DNA from: Acanthaster planci
Lineage: Eukaryota > Echinodermata > Asteroidea > Valvatida > Acanthasteridae
Assembly (NCBI RefSeq): GCF_001949145.1
Contig: NW_019091487.1
Span: 727,000-790,999, forward strand
Direction: 5' to 3'
DNA: 64,000 nucleotides
Translations under genes and position numbers: made by a program
Part shown: piece after piece, positions 38,701 to 51,700 of the stretch
Layout of the letters: each line of letters opens with the position of its first letter
Numbering within the stretch: the first letter of the stretch is position 1
Notes under the pieces: model-generated
What the model was told of the DNA's origin: nothing
Databases searched by the model: none
What the model saw: the letters and a program-made list of their open reading frames with translations, nothing else

Positions 38701-41700
38701 CTATGGATGACTATCATATAAGTTGGCCTTGTAAGTTTCAACATGGAGTTTAAATAAACAGCAGTCTATCACTGAGTTGGTCCTGTTGATCAATACTTCC
38801 CACCTGTTAAAATCTCCCAAGTTGTCCACTTCCACATATTCCGATGTTTCCAATGACAGATTGGATACTCTCTCATCTTTTTCTCTCTGAGAGGCACAAA
38901 ACCAAAAAAAGCTAAGGGTGAAAATGTGATGGAGTGACGCACCATGCTTCCAAGCCTGTGATTTTTTGGGCAAATCTGGCGATACCTGGTAAAATGAACG
39001 ATTATGCATGTACAACACAGACAAGAATGATCTGTACCAGAAGATGGACTAGCAATGTGTCGTCCATTCGTATGACCTTCAGCAGGTAGAAGTCAGTTCC
39101 TTCAATTGGTTGATACCTTAGCGTGTAAACATCACAAGTTCCCTCATTCCACGCACTAGGAAGAAGCTCACTCTTTTGGCCACTTGCCTACAAGAAGAAG
39201 TTAAGAGAAGACATGACTGATTTTTTCCCCTATAGTCAGTGTAGTATGATGAGCATGATGTGAGTCAGTGTACAAAAGGAAAATTGGTGGACGAAGAGAA
39301 ATCTAGCAGAGGGGACGCAACAATGACAACCATAAGATGTGTGACTTTTCAGCACTTTTACAACTAACCTAACAGGGCAGGAGTTTCTTCTTTAAGTGGC
39401 TATGACTTCAGCTAATGATTACATCTCTATTCTCAAACATTCTAAAAATCCAGAATATTTTAGACCAGAATTCTAAAATCTGGCAGATCTTATGAAATCA
39501 CACCATGACCGAGAACTGCTTCTATCTGGACCTGGTTACATTTCTTCTGCCTGCTGTGACTCAGATGAATTCTTCAAGGTAACTGCATCTGGGTTTTCCC
39601 CAGCCGTATACATTACATCACTCAGAAGTATTATTATTACCCTGGGCCCTTTTCTTGCATACTGCCCTCTTTCAGGGAATGCTGGTGGTATGAACAGTGT
39701 CATTTATGCCCACATTTATGCACCTCTACAGTGTATAATTAGTACCCACATTTGGGGTACAATGTTTCATAACAGCATGACTTGCAATGTTAGGCTCAAT
39801 CTCGAACCTTACGCAAATTGACTGTACTCCATCCTGAGTTGAGTTGTCTTTGAATAACATCCATTCATAGGATCATCAACTCAGGAGGGAGAACAAAGAA
39901 TTTGTGCAAGGTTCCAAATTGCCTTTAAGGGTAGCTGCAATCTATTTGTTTTGATACACGCCTTCAAACTGCACTTTTGTGTCTCAGTTCACCTCATTTG
40001 CAACTTTTGTTTCACTACTTCAAAGGGTAGTTTACTGATTTATGGGGTTTTATGCTAATGCATATTTCCATATTCAAGAGCAAAACTGTGATGTCATTTC
40101 AGGAAGAAGCCTTAACGTTACACTGGTTTGTACACAAAAGTCCTGCCTTTTTGTAGATTTTGCTGGACTCTGTTTTCACTTCTTTGCTGATTTATTGCTG
40201 TTTATGTGCACAGCAATAAGCAAACATCAATGTCCTTTTCAGAAATGTTTTCAGTAAGTAAATCTGGGTTCACAATTTGAACAGAAAAGCCAATGAACTG
40301 AACTATGTCTTCCCTAGATGACTTCTCGCAGTAACAGCTCCCTAAGTTGTCCAGGAAAGCATGGAACAATCACGGATAATTTTAATTGTTTAAAAAGTTC
40401 ACTTTTCAATGCATTTAACTAAACAGGAATGCAACAGAATTTTCATGCACTGAAAAAGAATACAAAGTTGAAGAAAAATCTTGTCTAAGAAAAAGTCATT
40501 GCAGTTACACTTAATAGCAGCATTGTTGCAGACGGGATGACGTCACTGAGTTTTGATTCTTCTCTCTGATTGGTCAATTGGTGGCTATTCCATATTTCAC
40601 ACTTGAAACTCAAAGGGGCAAAAATAATGTTAAAATGGGGAAAACTGAATTATTGAATAAACTCTTAACCTTTACGTCAAATACATGTATGCCTGAAACT
40701 TCACTATTTATGAACTATGAATATCTCCCACACTGTACAGCAAAGGTTTCAGTTATCGGCATTCATTACCTTCAGCATCCTGTTCCTATGATAAGGAAAC
40801 AAAGTCCACTTTTTCAAACTAGGCTTGACTAACATTTTGACCTTAAGGAACCATTACTCAATCCTGATAGGCATAGTTAAGGTAAATTTTGACAATATTT
40901 ATAAGCAAGAAAACTTCAAATTTCTAACCCGAGTTTGGCAAAAGACAACCACTCAGTCGAAACATGCCATTTTGTTTTTCATCTGGTTACCCGACTCAGG
41001 CAATCTTGATTCATCCAAAGAAATCACCATCCAGGTCGAGGAACCAGACTACATTCGCTCATTTGTTGTTCACAGCTCTTCAGGGCAGTTGTGGATGTTA
41101 CGCCCCAACTATAGCAGTCCCAACTGTAGTGCTGCAGTTGGGCTGGCCCAACTATTATTGTCCAATGTGGGAAATGTCTCAACATTACCCAAGTCAATGT
41201 GTCTCACGCTTGACACAATTCATCTAAAATGTGACACTTCATCTGTTCATCTAGCCCTATGACCAATGACATGACATTTGTAAACAATATGACTTTGGCA
41301 CATGCTGGGCACATCATGCATGCAGGACCTCTCTGCTGTAGTTGGGCCGGCCCAACTGTAGCACTCTAGTTGGGACGTGCCCAACTATAGTAAGGCCTGT
41401 GTTGGGACTTATGCTATAGTTGGGGCGTAACATGTACACTGCTGTTTTACCCCCAAATTTCCCTCAAAACCCAGAAGCACTGTTCTCTTTTCTTTCTGAT
41501 ATGAAGACATCACCAATAACAAGTTTAGATAAGTTGTTTTAACAAAGTAGAATTCGTTCCCTTAACCCCCAGTTATCTTTATCATGTTGCAGCAAAAAAG
41601 GAGGAAACATGCAAATCCCTGTACAAAGTGAATGGAGAGTTGCCCGTTTGCACAGACGTGAGTGCAATAAATTTCCGACCTCGAGAATGATTGGGCAACG

Positions 41701-41940
41701 GAATGTAGGGACTTTCCACTGCTCATCGGCAGCACGTTACCGCCTCTTAAAATTTCTTACCCCCATGCCCATGTTACTGCTTACCTCTTCTCCCAAACCA
41801 ACACATTTGAATCCACTGTGCACCATATTCCAGTGCAAACAACAAACAAGGGCATCATATTGCGATCTAATCTGATTTTTCACGCTGGTGTAGAGAAGTT
41901 CGAGACCACAGCCAGTAGATACCTGTAGGGAGACTGCCAT
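35780..41940 (-). CDS. PSMF1: Proteasome inhibitor/adaptor PI31, complete
   Basis: Six coding exons on the minus strand: 41785-41940, 39038-39187, 38804-38886, 38023-38217, 36787-36948 and 35780-35924. The phases join cleanly to 296 aa (human 271). The start MAVSLQ has a good context (ACATGG). Residues 12-50 match the PI31 N-terminal FP domain (GLELLYTS, DALVCCLHW). KSELLPSAWN and VDNLGDFNR are further PI31 signatures. The C-terminal half is Pro/Gly-rich with FVVGEGDLDPF, GAVPPGARFDP and PPGFDDMFM. PI31 binds the 20S proteasome through its tail and FBXO7 through the FP domain, and acts as inhibitor, transport adaptor and assembly factor. The extra length is mostly a Ser/Thr/Gln-rich linker in exon 4. 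The last intron needs a GC donor (AG|GCAAGT). The tail ends MFM where vertebrates have MYL. Confidence 0.95.
36515..36690. repeat. Inverted repeat in PSMF1 intron 5
   Basis: CACTGTTGCTATGATTCGGG with CAAGCTTTTGC (about 36519-36550) is answered by GCAAAAGCTTGCCCCGAATC and ATAGCAACAGTG (about 36643-36683), with one small gap in the stem. It resembles a small palindromic MITE. Confidence 0.7.
37057..37415. mobile_element. Damaged copy of the 17926 hAT MITE
   Basis: Starts TAGGGCTAAGTCAATTTGAA and stays collinear with 17926-18350 (shared TAGCTTCTCACGTCTAGG-type and GATTCCTGT blocks), then loses similarity near 37415, so the right terminal repeat is missing. It lies in PSMF1 intron 4 (36949-38022). 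Confidence 0.8.
37415..37640. repeat. Palindromic insertion with AGGATG ends (possible MITE)
   Basis: Begins AGGATGATGACATCCTGA and ends near AGGATGTCATAATCCTG. Within it TCCTGAAATAATTTATCA (about 37454) is matched by TGATAAATTATTCCAGGA (ending about 37508), an almost perfect 18-bp stem. It appears to interrupt or replace the right end of the neighbouring MITE copy. Confidence 0.55.
41095..41433 (+). mobile_element. MITE-like element, 339 bp, 20-bp terminal inverted repeats (copy 1)
   Basis: The left end ATGTTACGCCCCAACTATAG is perfectly inverted at the right end (41414-41433). Between them the motif CCCAACT(A/G)TAG recurs in both orientations, including GGGCCGGCCCAACTGTAG. The centre is unique sequence with no coding. 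It lies in PSMF1 intron 1. Copy 2 is at 61376-61715 in opposite orientation. No clear target duplication was seen. Confidence 0.85.
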
Positions 41941-42778
41941 GTTTGTTATGTTCGAGGCAGGGGTCATGGGGTCACGGGCGCGCTGCCAAGGCCAATCAAT
42001 CGCGCATATACACAGACGTAGACATCCATTGCTGACAAGGCACACACATTACATGTCGGGACCAATATTCCTCAAAAGTCTTCAAACCTGACACAGTTTG
42101 TTACTTTATATCGCATATTTCAATGTGACGAATCTGCACGACATGTTTTAACTGAATAATAAGCAGAAATCTTCAATATAGGAATGCAAAATTATATGAC
42201 TCCCCCGGGCCCGCTACATTAGTTTGTTTGGGGATGAGACTTTTTCTAAAACTATGGCTTTATCTATTCGACTTCACTTTTAGCATGAAAATGCTACATA
42301 TGTCACATAAATTCAAGTATTTTTGTCTGCAATTTGAACTATTCTGAAAAAATTCTTCTATTTGGGGCACGGAGGGGAGAAAAGGCCTGTAAGCCCCCGT
42401 TAGCAATACAAAATTTAAAAAAAAAATCTTTTAAGTTCAAAGGTCATCAGGCACGCTTGTGTCGTCGTTGCATACTGATCTAGTGCATGTGGATAGTGCG
42501 TACATGTACACTGTACATTGAATCGAACCAATCAAAAGACGTTATAACATTGCTCGTGCTCATCTCAGCGTTCGAACTCACGCGTGATGTCGAGTGTACA
42601 TGGTACCGTATCTACGGCGGGACGGCGAGAGCACTGCCGTACTTCAAAAACTTCTGGAAAATACTGATCAGGAGGGACCAAGCAATGAGCTCTGTACATG
42701 TATATGTTAAACCAAGGATTTTGCCACAAGCTATCTAGCTCACTTGCAACTTGATTGTCTAATCCTGTGGGAGAAAAA
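41941..42778. promoter_or_regulatory. Divergent promoter region PSMF1 / aquaporin
   Basis: The two start codons are 838 bp apart and head-to-head. CCAAT elements lie at about 41991 (GGCCAATCAA, near PSMF1) and 42528 (AACCAATCAA, near the aquaporin). CpG content rises at both edges. Transcription starts are not determined. Confidence 0.45.
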
Positions 42779-45700
42779 ATGGCTCAGAATTCACATGACT
42801 TGCGGAACCACAAGTCGAGTCGAAACTCCGGGACGTCGAGCTCACGGAAGAAAAGCAAGCGGGAGCGTGGATGGGGTATTGGCCTGCACTGCTCGGCCGA
42901 GTTCTGCCGGGGTGTGGTGGCAGAGTGTCTCGGTACATTCTTCTTTATGATCGTTGCTTGTACAGCCGATCTACAATGGGACTCTTCGGTTAGGGTGGAC
43001 GTCTTGAGGTTGAGTTTTACGCTGGGATTAGCTGGTAGGTTCAATTAATCAATCTCGTTTATTTCTCCACATAGCCTAGCCTACCGGTACGTGACATAAC
43101 AGTAGGGTAAATATCACAGATTTACAGCAATAAATGTGGATGGGGACCTCCAAAAAGCAGAGCTTGTCTAGTAGTGGCCCCCAGAAATCAGATTAAATAA
43201 CAACTACAAATACAGACATATTCACACTTATCCAAAAATATACCGCATATTTACATTACATGTAATCATAGGCCTTGCAGAAATTACAAAGGACAGAACA
43301 TAACCATTAAAACCCGTGAATAAATGATTAATTTGCAGGTAACTATTCAGTAGGCTACGTGATTTTTACATTTGTGTTTGAATAAGGATAGACTGCAAAT
43401 ATTTTTTAAAGAGAGATCCAGTGAGTTCCATAGTGATGAATATTTATATTTTTGTGAACATTGAGCAGATAGATTTCGGGAGTTAGGAATTAAATATACA
43501 TGTATTAAGTTGATGCTTTAACATAGCTAGTTGGTATAAGAAAATATCACCAATTTTCAACACTTTGCATTTATAAAAAAGAGGATCACAATGTTCATAA
43601 AACATTGCTGAATAACTTATTCGCAAACCCCTTTTTGAGGTTTAAGTTCTCTATTTATCAGGCCAGAAACTATGTAGGTAACTAATATGCGTTTTCCTGG
43701 ATTTATTATCAATATAAAGACCCAGGACTTTAACGCAGTCAGTCTGGGTGATTTTTGTAATGTCAATAAGAATGTCTAATTTAAATGGGTGCTTTTTCTA
43801 CAAAATATCATAACATTAGTTTTCTGTAAGTTAAGAGTTAGTTTGCTTCAATCCAGGTTGACACTTTGCATAGTTCATAATTAACAACATCAGAAAGTGT
43901 ATTTGGGTCATTATGACTGTGAAACAGGTGGCAGTCATCAGAAAAGAGAATGAACAAAAGTAAATCAGGATTTTTTAAGATCATTAATGTTCACAGTGAA
44001 TAGGAGCAGCCCTAGTACGGATCCCTGAGGTACGCCAAGTGAGATGTTAAAATAGGAGGAGGTGGTATCATTTATCTTGACAAATTGTTTTCGATTACAT
44101 AGGTAGCTCCTAAACCACTCCAAGGCAACTCCCCTGATGCCATAATAATGTAATTTAAAAGGAAGTGTGTCATGGTTAAGGGTGTCAAAGGCCTTGGAGA
44201 GGTCTAGAAATATACCAATAGTAGAAGCTGATACGTCCAGATCATTTGTGATCTTGTCTAATTTACTTCATTACTTAATTATGGCATGTAAAGTTGAATG
44301 ATTTTCTCAAAATTATTTGAAATTAGGTCATTTCTATCTGAAAAATCCAGCGTATGCTTATAAATCACACGTTCCAGGACTTTTAAAAAGGACATAAGGA
44401 TAGAAATTGGTCTATAATTATTAACAAAAAGAGGGCTACTATTCTTGAAGAGTGGGGTCACCTTCGCAATCTTTATATCCTCAGGGACTGCATCAGTGTA
44501 GATAGATAAATTGATGACAAATATCAGTGGCTGAGAGATAGCGTGGATCACAGTTTTCAACAATGTACAATCAATTTGATCAACTTCTCCACTTTTTTTT
44601 TAGGTAATTTACTATCTATATCAATGATCTCTCCTTCTGTAGCTGGTGAAAAAAGGCACTATTTGGGTTGGGATTGTTTCTAAGAAAAGTTACAGAATTA
44701 GGAGGAATTTGATCTCAGAGATTTTTACCAACAGTAGAAAATTAGTTATTAAAGTGATTAACTATAAATTCTAGATTATTCACAGATTTTCCTTCAGTTT
44801 CAATTGATTTAATTGTGGGGACCCCCATTTTAATCTTGTAAAACAGGCCAGCCCCAGAAAAAGCCAAAGGCAATGCTCTCTTTATGGTGTTGGTTACCTT
44901 TAACACTCTGTTCCTATAATATGGAAATAAAGTCTACCTTTTCCAAACAACTTGCCGGTACCTAGATGAGTTGGTGGTGATGTACACGTACTCTTTCATA
45001 TCAGAAAGAAAAGAGGTCAGGGCTTTGGTTTGTGAGGGAAATTAGGCCTATAGGGCAAAATGGCAGTGTTCATGATGTGATAAAGAGCTGTAAATGAAGC
45101 CGAATATTCAAAAGCAGATAATAACTATATGCCAATACAAGCACACATAGATTTTTTGCAGTTTTATTATCGTAGAGTTATTGGCTGCATCCGAATCTGT
45201 TGTCTAGAGCTACATGTAGGTCTAGGACTTCACTCCATAGGATTTACATTGAGACACCAAGCTTGTTTCGGACACGGCCTTAGTTTGCTTCATGTTGAGA
45301 TTGCAATGTCCATACAGGGCCTGTTCCTAACGTCTGGTGTTCACAGTAAGTGGCGAATTAAGAGATGTGGCATCTATACGGTCATGCATATTAGTCCCAG
45401 AAGCTAAATGTACATTGTAGAACATTTGCACATACATTTTTTCAATATTTTAGACAATCAAGAGCTACATGTCCCTTTAAATTTAAAATGGTAAAGGTTC
45501 TGTATATTGACATTACTAATATTTCCTTAAGCGGTATATTAGCCATCAAGAAGTTACACATGTCCTAAAATGTCAAATTTTGCAGGGAAGATGTCAAAGT
45601 GTTTACTTTTAAGATACAATTTTCAGACCAGTCTCATGGGGTTTTTGCATTGGTTGTCAAGTGATTTCCATGTATGGAACTTGTTCCAAGTACCAAAAAT

Positions 45701-48700
45701 AATGCTGTGAATTGCAAGCTAGTACAAATTTGCCACTGGATTTCAAAGACACTTTAATTCTTAAGTTTAGGGTACATGTATGTACTACATGTAGGTGTAA
45801 AGTGTCGGGTTTTAAAATTTGTACGAACTTTTTTGGTCATTCAAAATGCATTGCTACCGGTACATGTGGCAATACTGCAGTTTCTCAATGGCTTGGAATA
45901 GATGTGCAGATATATGAAGAATTCATTTGTATTCAAATTATGAAACCACGTTAAATCTCCATTCAAAAGATTCAGTCGACAAAGGACTTTTGAATGGTGA
46001 AGGAGCTTTTATTGATATTCAATAACACATTCATAACTTATAAGGCACAGCGACACACGCAGTTCTGCCCTGCGGGTAAGCGTTGTATTCCATCGTTTTA
46101 CCACAAAGTATAAGTTGTCCTTGTATCAACATTTTTACACTGTGTGGATTGAACTTTGAAGTCTCCAACTCGGGTTTTCCATTTAGCTGGAATCCAATTA
46201 CCACCACTGGCTAACCGCTGAACTTTGGTGGGGTAGATGCCTGTTGATATGGTAATGAGAGATTTATTGTGGCGAATAAAGATTAGTATGCCTTCAAGAA
46301 AGGATAGAGGGTTTGAAAGAAAAAGTACAGAACTGGTCAGAGGATTAACATCAATGCTGCGTAAGTACCGGTACATGTACATGTACGCCTAGTTCCTGTA
46401 AGACAAGTTTACATCATCACACATTATTATAGAGACTGATATGCATTTTGCAAATTTACTTAAAACAACATGCAGTTATGATAGCAAGACATAAACAACA
46501 AGCAAATGAACAAAATATCAAGAGATCCTCGCTGACGAACCAGGATAACTTGATCTGCTCTTCAGCTTATGAAATTCTCTGAAATTTTCATACATGGATG
46601 CGTGTGGCGAATTGGGTTCTCAGGCACTGGTACATGTATTTCATAAACCAAATTTGAAATTTCATTTCAGAATTTCAATAGTTGTTATTCTCCTCCAATT
46701 TCTGCTTTAGAGACTGAAGGAGAACCATGTGATTTGACATGTTATTTACATGTACCAGTACATATATGAGACAAGACTTGCATGGCAGTAGATGAATGTC
46801 CCAATTTTATATTTTGAGGTGGACGAGCTTTATCTGATAGCATGACATGTTGAGGCATGTTTCTGGTACTGGATATGTCTGCTAATACTTTTAGGTCATG
46901 CAAACTCAGTCTATTTTCTTTGCTATTTGATGTTCAGGACTATCAACATTGTTTACAATCCCCAGGTTTACCCACGTCATAAAATAAAGCCAGCTTTTCA
47001 GTTCGATAATTCCAAGTCTGTATATTTTTTATTTCTTCCAAGTTATGACCATGGTTCACTGTTTTGAACACATCAGCGGAGCACACCTGAATCCTGCTGT
47101 CACAGCCTCGCTGATGATCATCAGACAAACAGGAATCGTCAAGGGGCTGTTCTTTATTGCAGCTCAGTTCCTGGGTGCTTCCACTGCAGTTTTACTCCTC
47201 AAGGGGTAGGAACACAATCATCTGACTATTATCTCTGATTTATGACTTATTCTTTCTTTCATTTTTAAGTTTGAAAAAGTGTTTGCCCCCCCCCATTCTG
47301 TTGTTTTACAGTGTGCCACATTTAACATTTTAGTCATTTCAGCTAAAAATTTAAATAAAGGGGAAAAATGAATCGATACAGATTACAGTGCATAGAAGGT
47401 CAATTATGGAAGCACTGCAACAATTCTGAACTGGAGATGTGATGATTGTCAGACCTGCAAGGCAAGACAAGAAACTACATGTACATGTAATACCATTGGT
47501 CCTTGCTCTATGGTCCAGCTACCACATGTGCAGAAATGACCCTATCAGGTCAGCTGTAAGGGCAGGAGCCCAGAGCTCCTGCTGTGATTGGAGACAGATG
47601 GTGTTGGTGGAGCATAGAAGACACCTCCCAAACTGCATGGTGTCTGTGGGAACCAGCCCCTTGGTTTGGCCAGTTGAAAGGGAAATACTTGAGTGGTCAT
47701 TAGCTGGTGTCAGGTGTACCAAAGAGCTACAAAGCTCTATGGGTGTACAGACAAAGGCACACTGCTGTAGTGTACAGAAAGTCTCAAAAACAAAAGATCT
47801 GACATAAGTTGTTCATGCAGATTGACTAGTTAGGCAATATTGTTGCATTTTCCACAAATGTATGTTTGTGTTTGTGCAGATATTAAAAAGTATGCCAAGT
47901 CACTTCCTGAGTTACCTGTTTCATTTTTTGTAGGCTGAAGCCAATAAGAATCACTTTGTTGTTTAACAAAGGAAATTGACGGGGGTGGGATATGAACCTG
48001 TCCCCTGTGGAAGAAAAATGCCTGACCAGCATTCTACCAACATGATAAACTTATAACTAGGTTATAATTGATGCAGCCTACAAAAACAGGAAAAAGTTGA
48101 TTTTAGATAAATAATAAAAAAAAAATTGAGTGAAAAACTGCTTTTATTCAGCATGTTTCTAACCATTGTTATCTTTATGGTTTGGTACCTGTAAATAAAT
48201 CCACTGGAAGTTCAAATTCCTTGCTAAGCAAACATGATCTTATCTCCTTTTTTTCTTGCACACGATGACCTCAAATTGAGAACGCATCATTTACATACAG
48301 GTGGAAATATTCAGGGTAGCGAAAAAACTGTGGTTGCCTTAGTGAAATAGTGTCACGTTTTTAGCTTTGGGAAAAACTAGTCATGTTGTCTGCACGGTCA
48401 GTAAAAGATCCGAACAAAGCCAAAGTGAACTGACATTGTGATTGAATGTATTTGGAAAGCAAACAATTTAGCAACTGGTAGTTGCTTTACTGTACATGAA
48501 CATGGAGCTACAAAAGAATAATGTACAGTCATTTCGAGTCTGATCAGAAAAAAATATTCCCTGGCCTTGGAAAACGGTTTGCATAAAATTGAACATTACA
48601 CCCTTTACACATGTACTGCTGTACTTAAAAATAAACACAGATGGTAGCATGCAACACTTTTTGGGATTCTTCAAAATGACAATATTGTATAATTTGTAAA

Positions 48701-51700
48701 CAGGATCTACAAGTCAGGTTTTTAAAATAAAGCAAAAGGTATCTGCAATTTCTTTGTAATTTAAAAATGATAAACTAATGTAGGTCATACATGTACATAT
48801 ACATGTGGAGCAAACCTCATTTGTTCATGCACAGTGTACAAGGGCCCCAAAATAAGTATTTTGGATTCTACACCATGTACTATCAAGTCCTATTGAATCA
48901 GAATCACTCACTAAACTTCACCAATCAATCATGACCACAGTTGCTCAGTTAGTGCTCCACTTCCGTCACCGTTTGGTATGTGCAGCTCCTGTTATCTTCA
49001 CAAACAACACCTCACCATTTCAAAAGCCCCTTTGAATATTTCCCTGGAGCAGCATATGACACTTTGTAATGCTGGAAGGCAGTAACATTACTGTTGGCAG
49101 CAATGCTGTCAGTTACCTATCAAGTCTTGCTGGGGCGAGATTTATCCGATGGCTGGTCTGATTCTTGGGTTGGGGCCCCCTGGGTTTTGTTATTTTTGCA
49201 GGAAGCATCTTAAAGGATGGGGTGACACTGGGTCACAAGTTGTTTTTCCCTCTGGGTGGTGGAGTGAACTGTAAAAATATTGTGCCTCTGTACATTGATT
49301 ACCCTAATGGAAGCTCACTGTTTGTTAGCTTTAGTTTTTCTGGTTTAATCTTACTTTTGTAACTGTTTTATGTGCTGGTAATGAACACAAACCCTGCAGT
49401 TATTCTTGTATTAATACCCAATAGGCTAATGAAGATAATTTTCACCTTTTTAGAACATCCTCAGAATTGTGAACAAATATTCATTGGCATCACAGTTCAC
49501 ATGCCAGTGTGTACATAAAATAAAGCAAACAGAGTAATACTGTTTTCAGAACTTGTAGCTCCAGAACATTGTGAATAGTTTGTTGTGAAGTCCTGTAGCA
49601 TACCGTAACTTAAATAAACCACAGAATCACGAATCAATTAGTAAATAGAAAAATGTTTGTTCATTTGCAAGTTCATGCATAAACACAAACAAACAAAGGT
49701 AATCCTGTGAGAGGTTTTACAGATCAGATTATGTGCATCACATTAGGCATATATCCTACATGTACATGTATGTTCCTTGGCGAAAAAGAAAAATACCAAT
49801 CTTGCAATATTTGCACAACAAATTCCTGGCCTGTTTGGAATTTCCGCATCTATTTTACCAGTGGCAAGATTGATGGCTAGGTCACTACTAAGAGTCAGGC
49901 TCCTTTCATAGCCTTGTTAAACCACACAGGCCTTATAGCTGGCCTCACATAAATCTGCCACAGATTACGTACAGTGTGGCACCAAGGGTTATTAATTTAA
50001 AATCTTTGAGACTTTGCAAAATGTGAGCGCAAGTTGAACTGCAGACTGTGCAGCAGGGCTCAAATTTGTTCAAATCCACAAGACACAGGGCTAAATGTAC
50101 GTGTACTTGCTTGAAAATTTTACGAGACTACTACTGAGATACATGTACATGTACAGCACATGCCAAGATGCATGACATGATAAATGATGACTTAATCTAC
50201 ATGTAGTCATTCTGTGTCTTGGTTCTGTTGCCAGGAGGTTATCAAGTATTTTATTGACTGGAATTCCTGGAATCCAAGGAGATCGTGAACCCTGATATTC
50301 TGAAAACTAGCAATATTTTCTTGGGGGAGGGGAGGTTGTGGAATCCCTAATGATACGAATTATGTTTTTAACAAAGTGAGATTTCACTTTTAGTTTATTT
50401 GATTTTAGTACAAAAATTTGTTTTTCTTATTCTGTATCCGTGCACGGTATTTTCCTTACCTGAACACATACAGTATAACAATGAAACTTCTATTACATGT
50501 ACGTGTAATGACAGGTTTTAAACTGAAAGGGAATGGTCGCATCAACTTTCCTCTGGATTGAGTTGTGAGTCTTTGACCATTGAGATCTTAAGAACAAAAA
50601 AGGTGAAAGAATATTGTCATGTCTGGACATGAGGTTCCTTTCTTGCCTTGGGCTCCTGTAAACTCAAATATGACAGAACCAACAAGTCTATTGGGATGCC
50701 ATAATCTCAACATCCCCAGTAATTGGGATGCCATAATTTCAACATCCCTAGTAATTGGGATGCCATAATTTCAACATCCCCAGTAATTGGGATGCCATAA
50801 TTTCAACATCCCCAGTAGTTGGGATGCCATAATTTCAACATCCCCAGTAATTGGGATGCCATAATTTCAACATCCCCAGTAATCGGGATGCCGTAATTTC
50901 AACATCCCCCAGTAATTGGGATGCCGTAATTTCAACATCCCCAGTAGTTGGGATGCCGTAATTTCAACATCCCCAGTAATTGGGATGCCGTAATTTCAAC
51001 ATCCCCAGTAATTGGGATGCCGTAATTTCAACATCCCCAGTAACCCATCTTCGTCTTTCATTTGTTTGTCTCCCTAGGTTTCTTCCCATATCGATTCTTG
51101 GAAACATGGGCTACACTGTTGTCTCACCTCAAATCACCACGCATCAGGCTATGGGGCTGGAGTTTCTTATGACTTTCCTGTTTGTCTTCACTGTCGTCTC
51201 TTCTACCGAGGCAACTCGGTTTGCTTCCAAGCTGGTAGCCTTGCCAATTGGTGTGGCCTTCCTAGTCAATACATTATGGGGGGTAAGTTTTATCATAGGT
51301 ATGCATTAGGTCTTTGATCTCTCTGGCCCCATGGTCACTATATTCAGTCTCCAGTTGTCAGGTTATGTGATTCAGGTGATAGCCAATCAAAGCCACACAT
51401 TTGTTGGGTTGAAAATATTCATTCTTCTTCGATCTGAAGTAATCTTGAAAGTCTTATAACATGTACCTTTCAGATTTATAGGATGCTTGGATTTGTGCAC
51501 ATTAGCCTGAAAATATGATAGCCCCTGTCTTCATTATTTGGGGTAAACTTCCTTTGGATGGGATGTTAGGCCTCAGTGTACTTGATCACTCTATTAAAGA
51601 AACCAAGAAAATGTTCAGAAGGCTGTCTGGATTGCATTTGTGCCACTGTGGCTGTGACTTGCACCACTGGCTTCCTACAGTAAACAGCCAATGCCTTTGT

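Noticed and set aside
47439-47807. 122-codon open frame in aquaporin intron 2
   Set aside because: No family resemblance; intronic and unsupported.
50690-51042. CRISPR-like regular repeats
   Set aside because: Units are directly adjacent with no unique spacers, and the DNA is animal intron sequence; it is a minisatellite.
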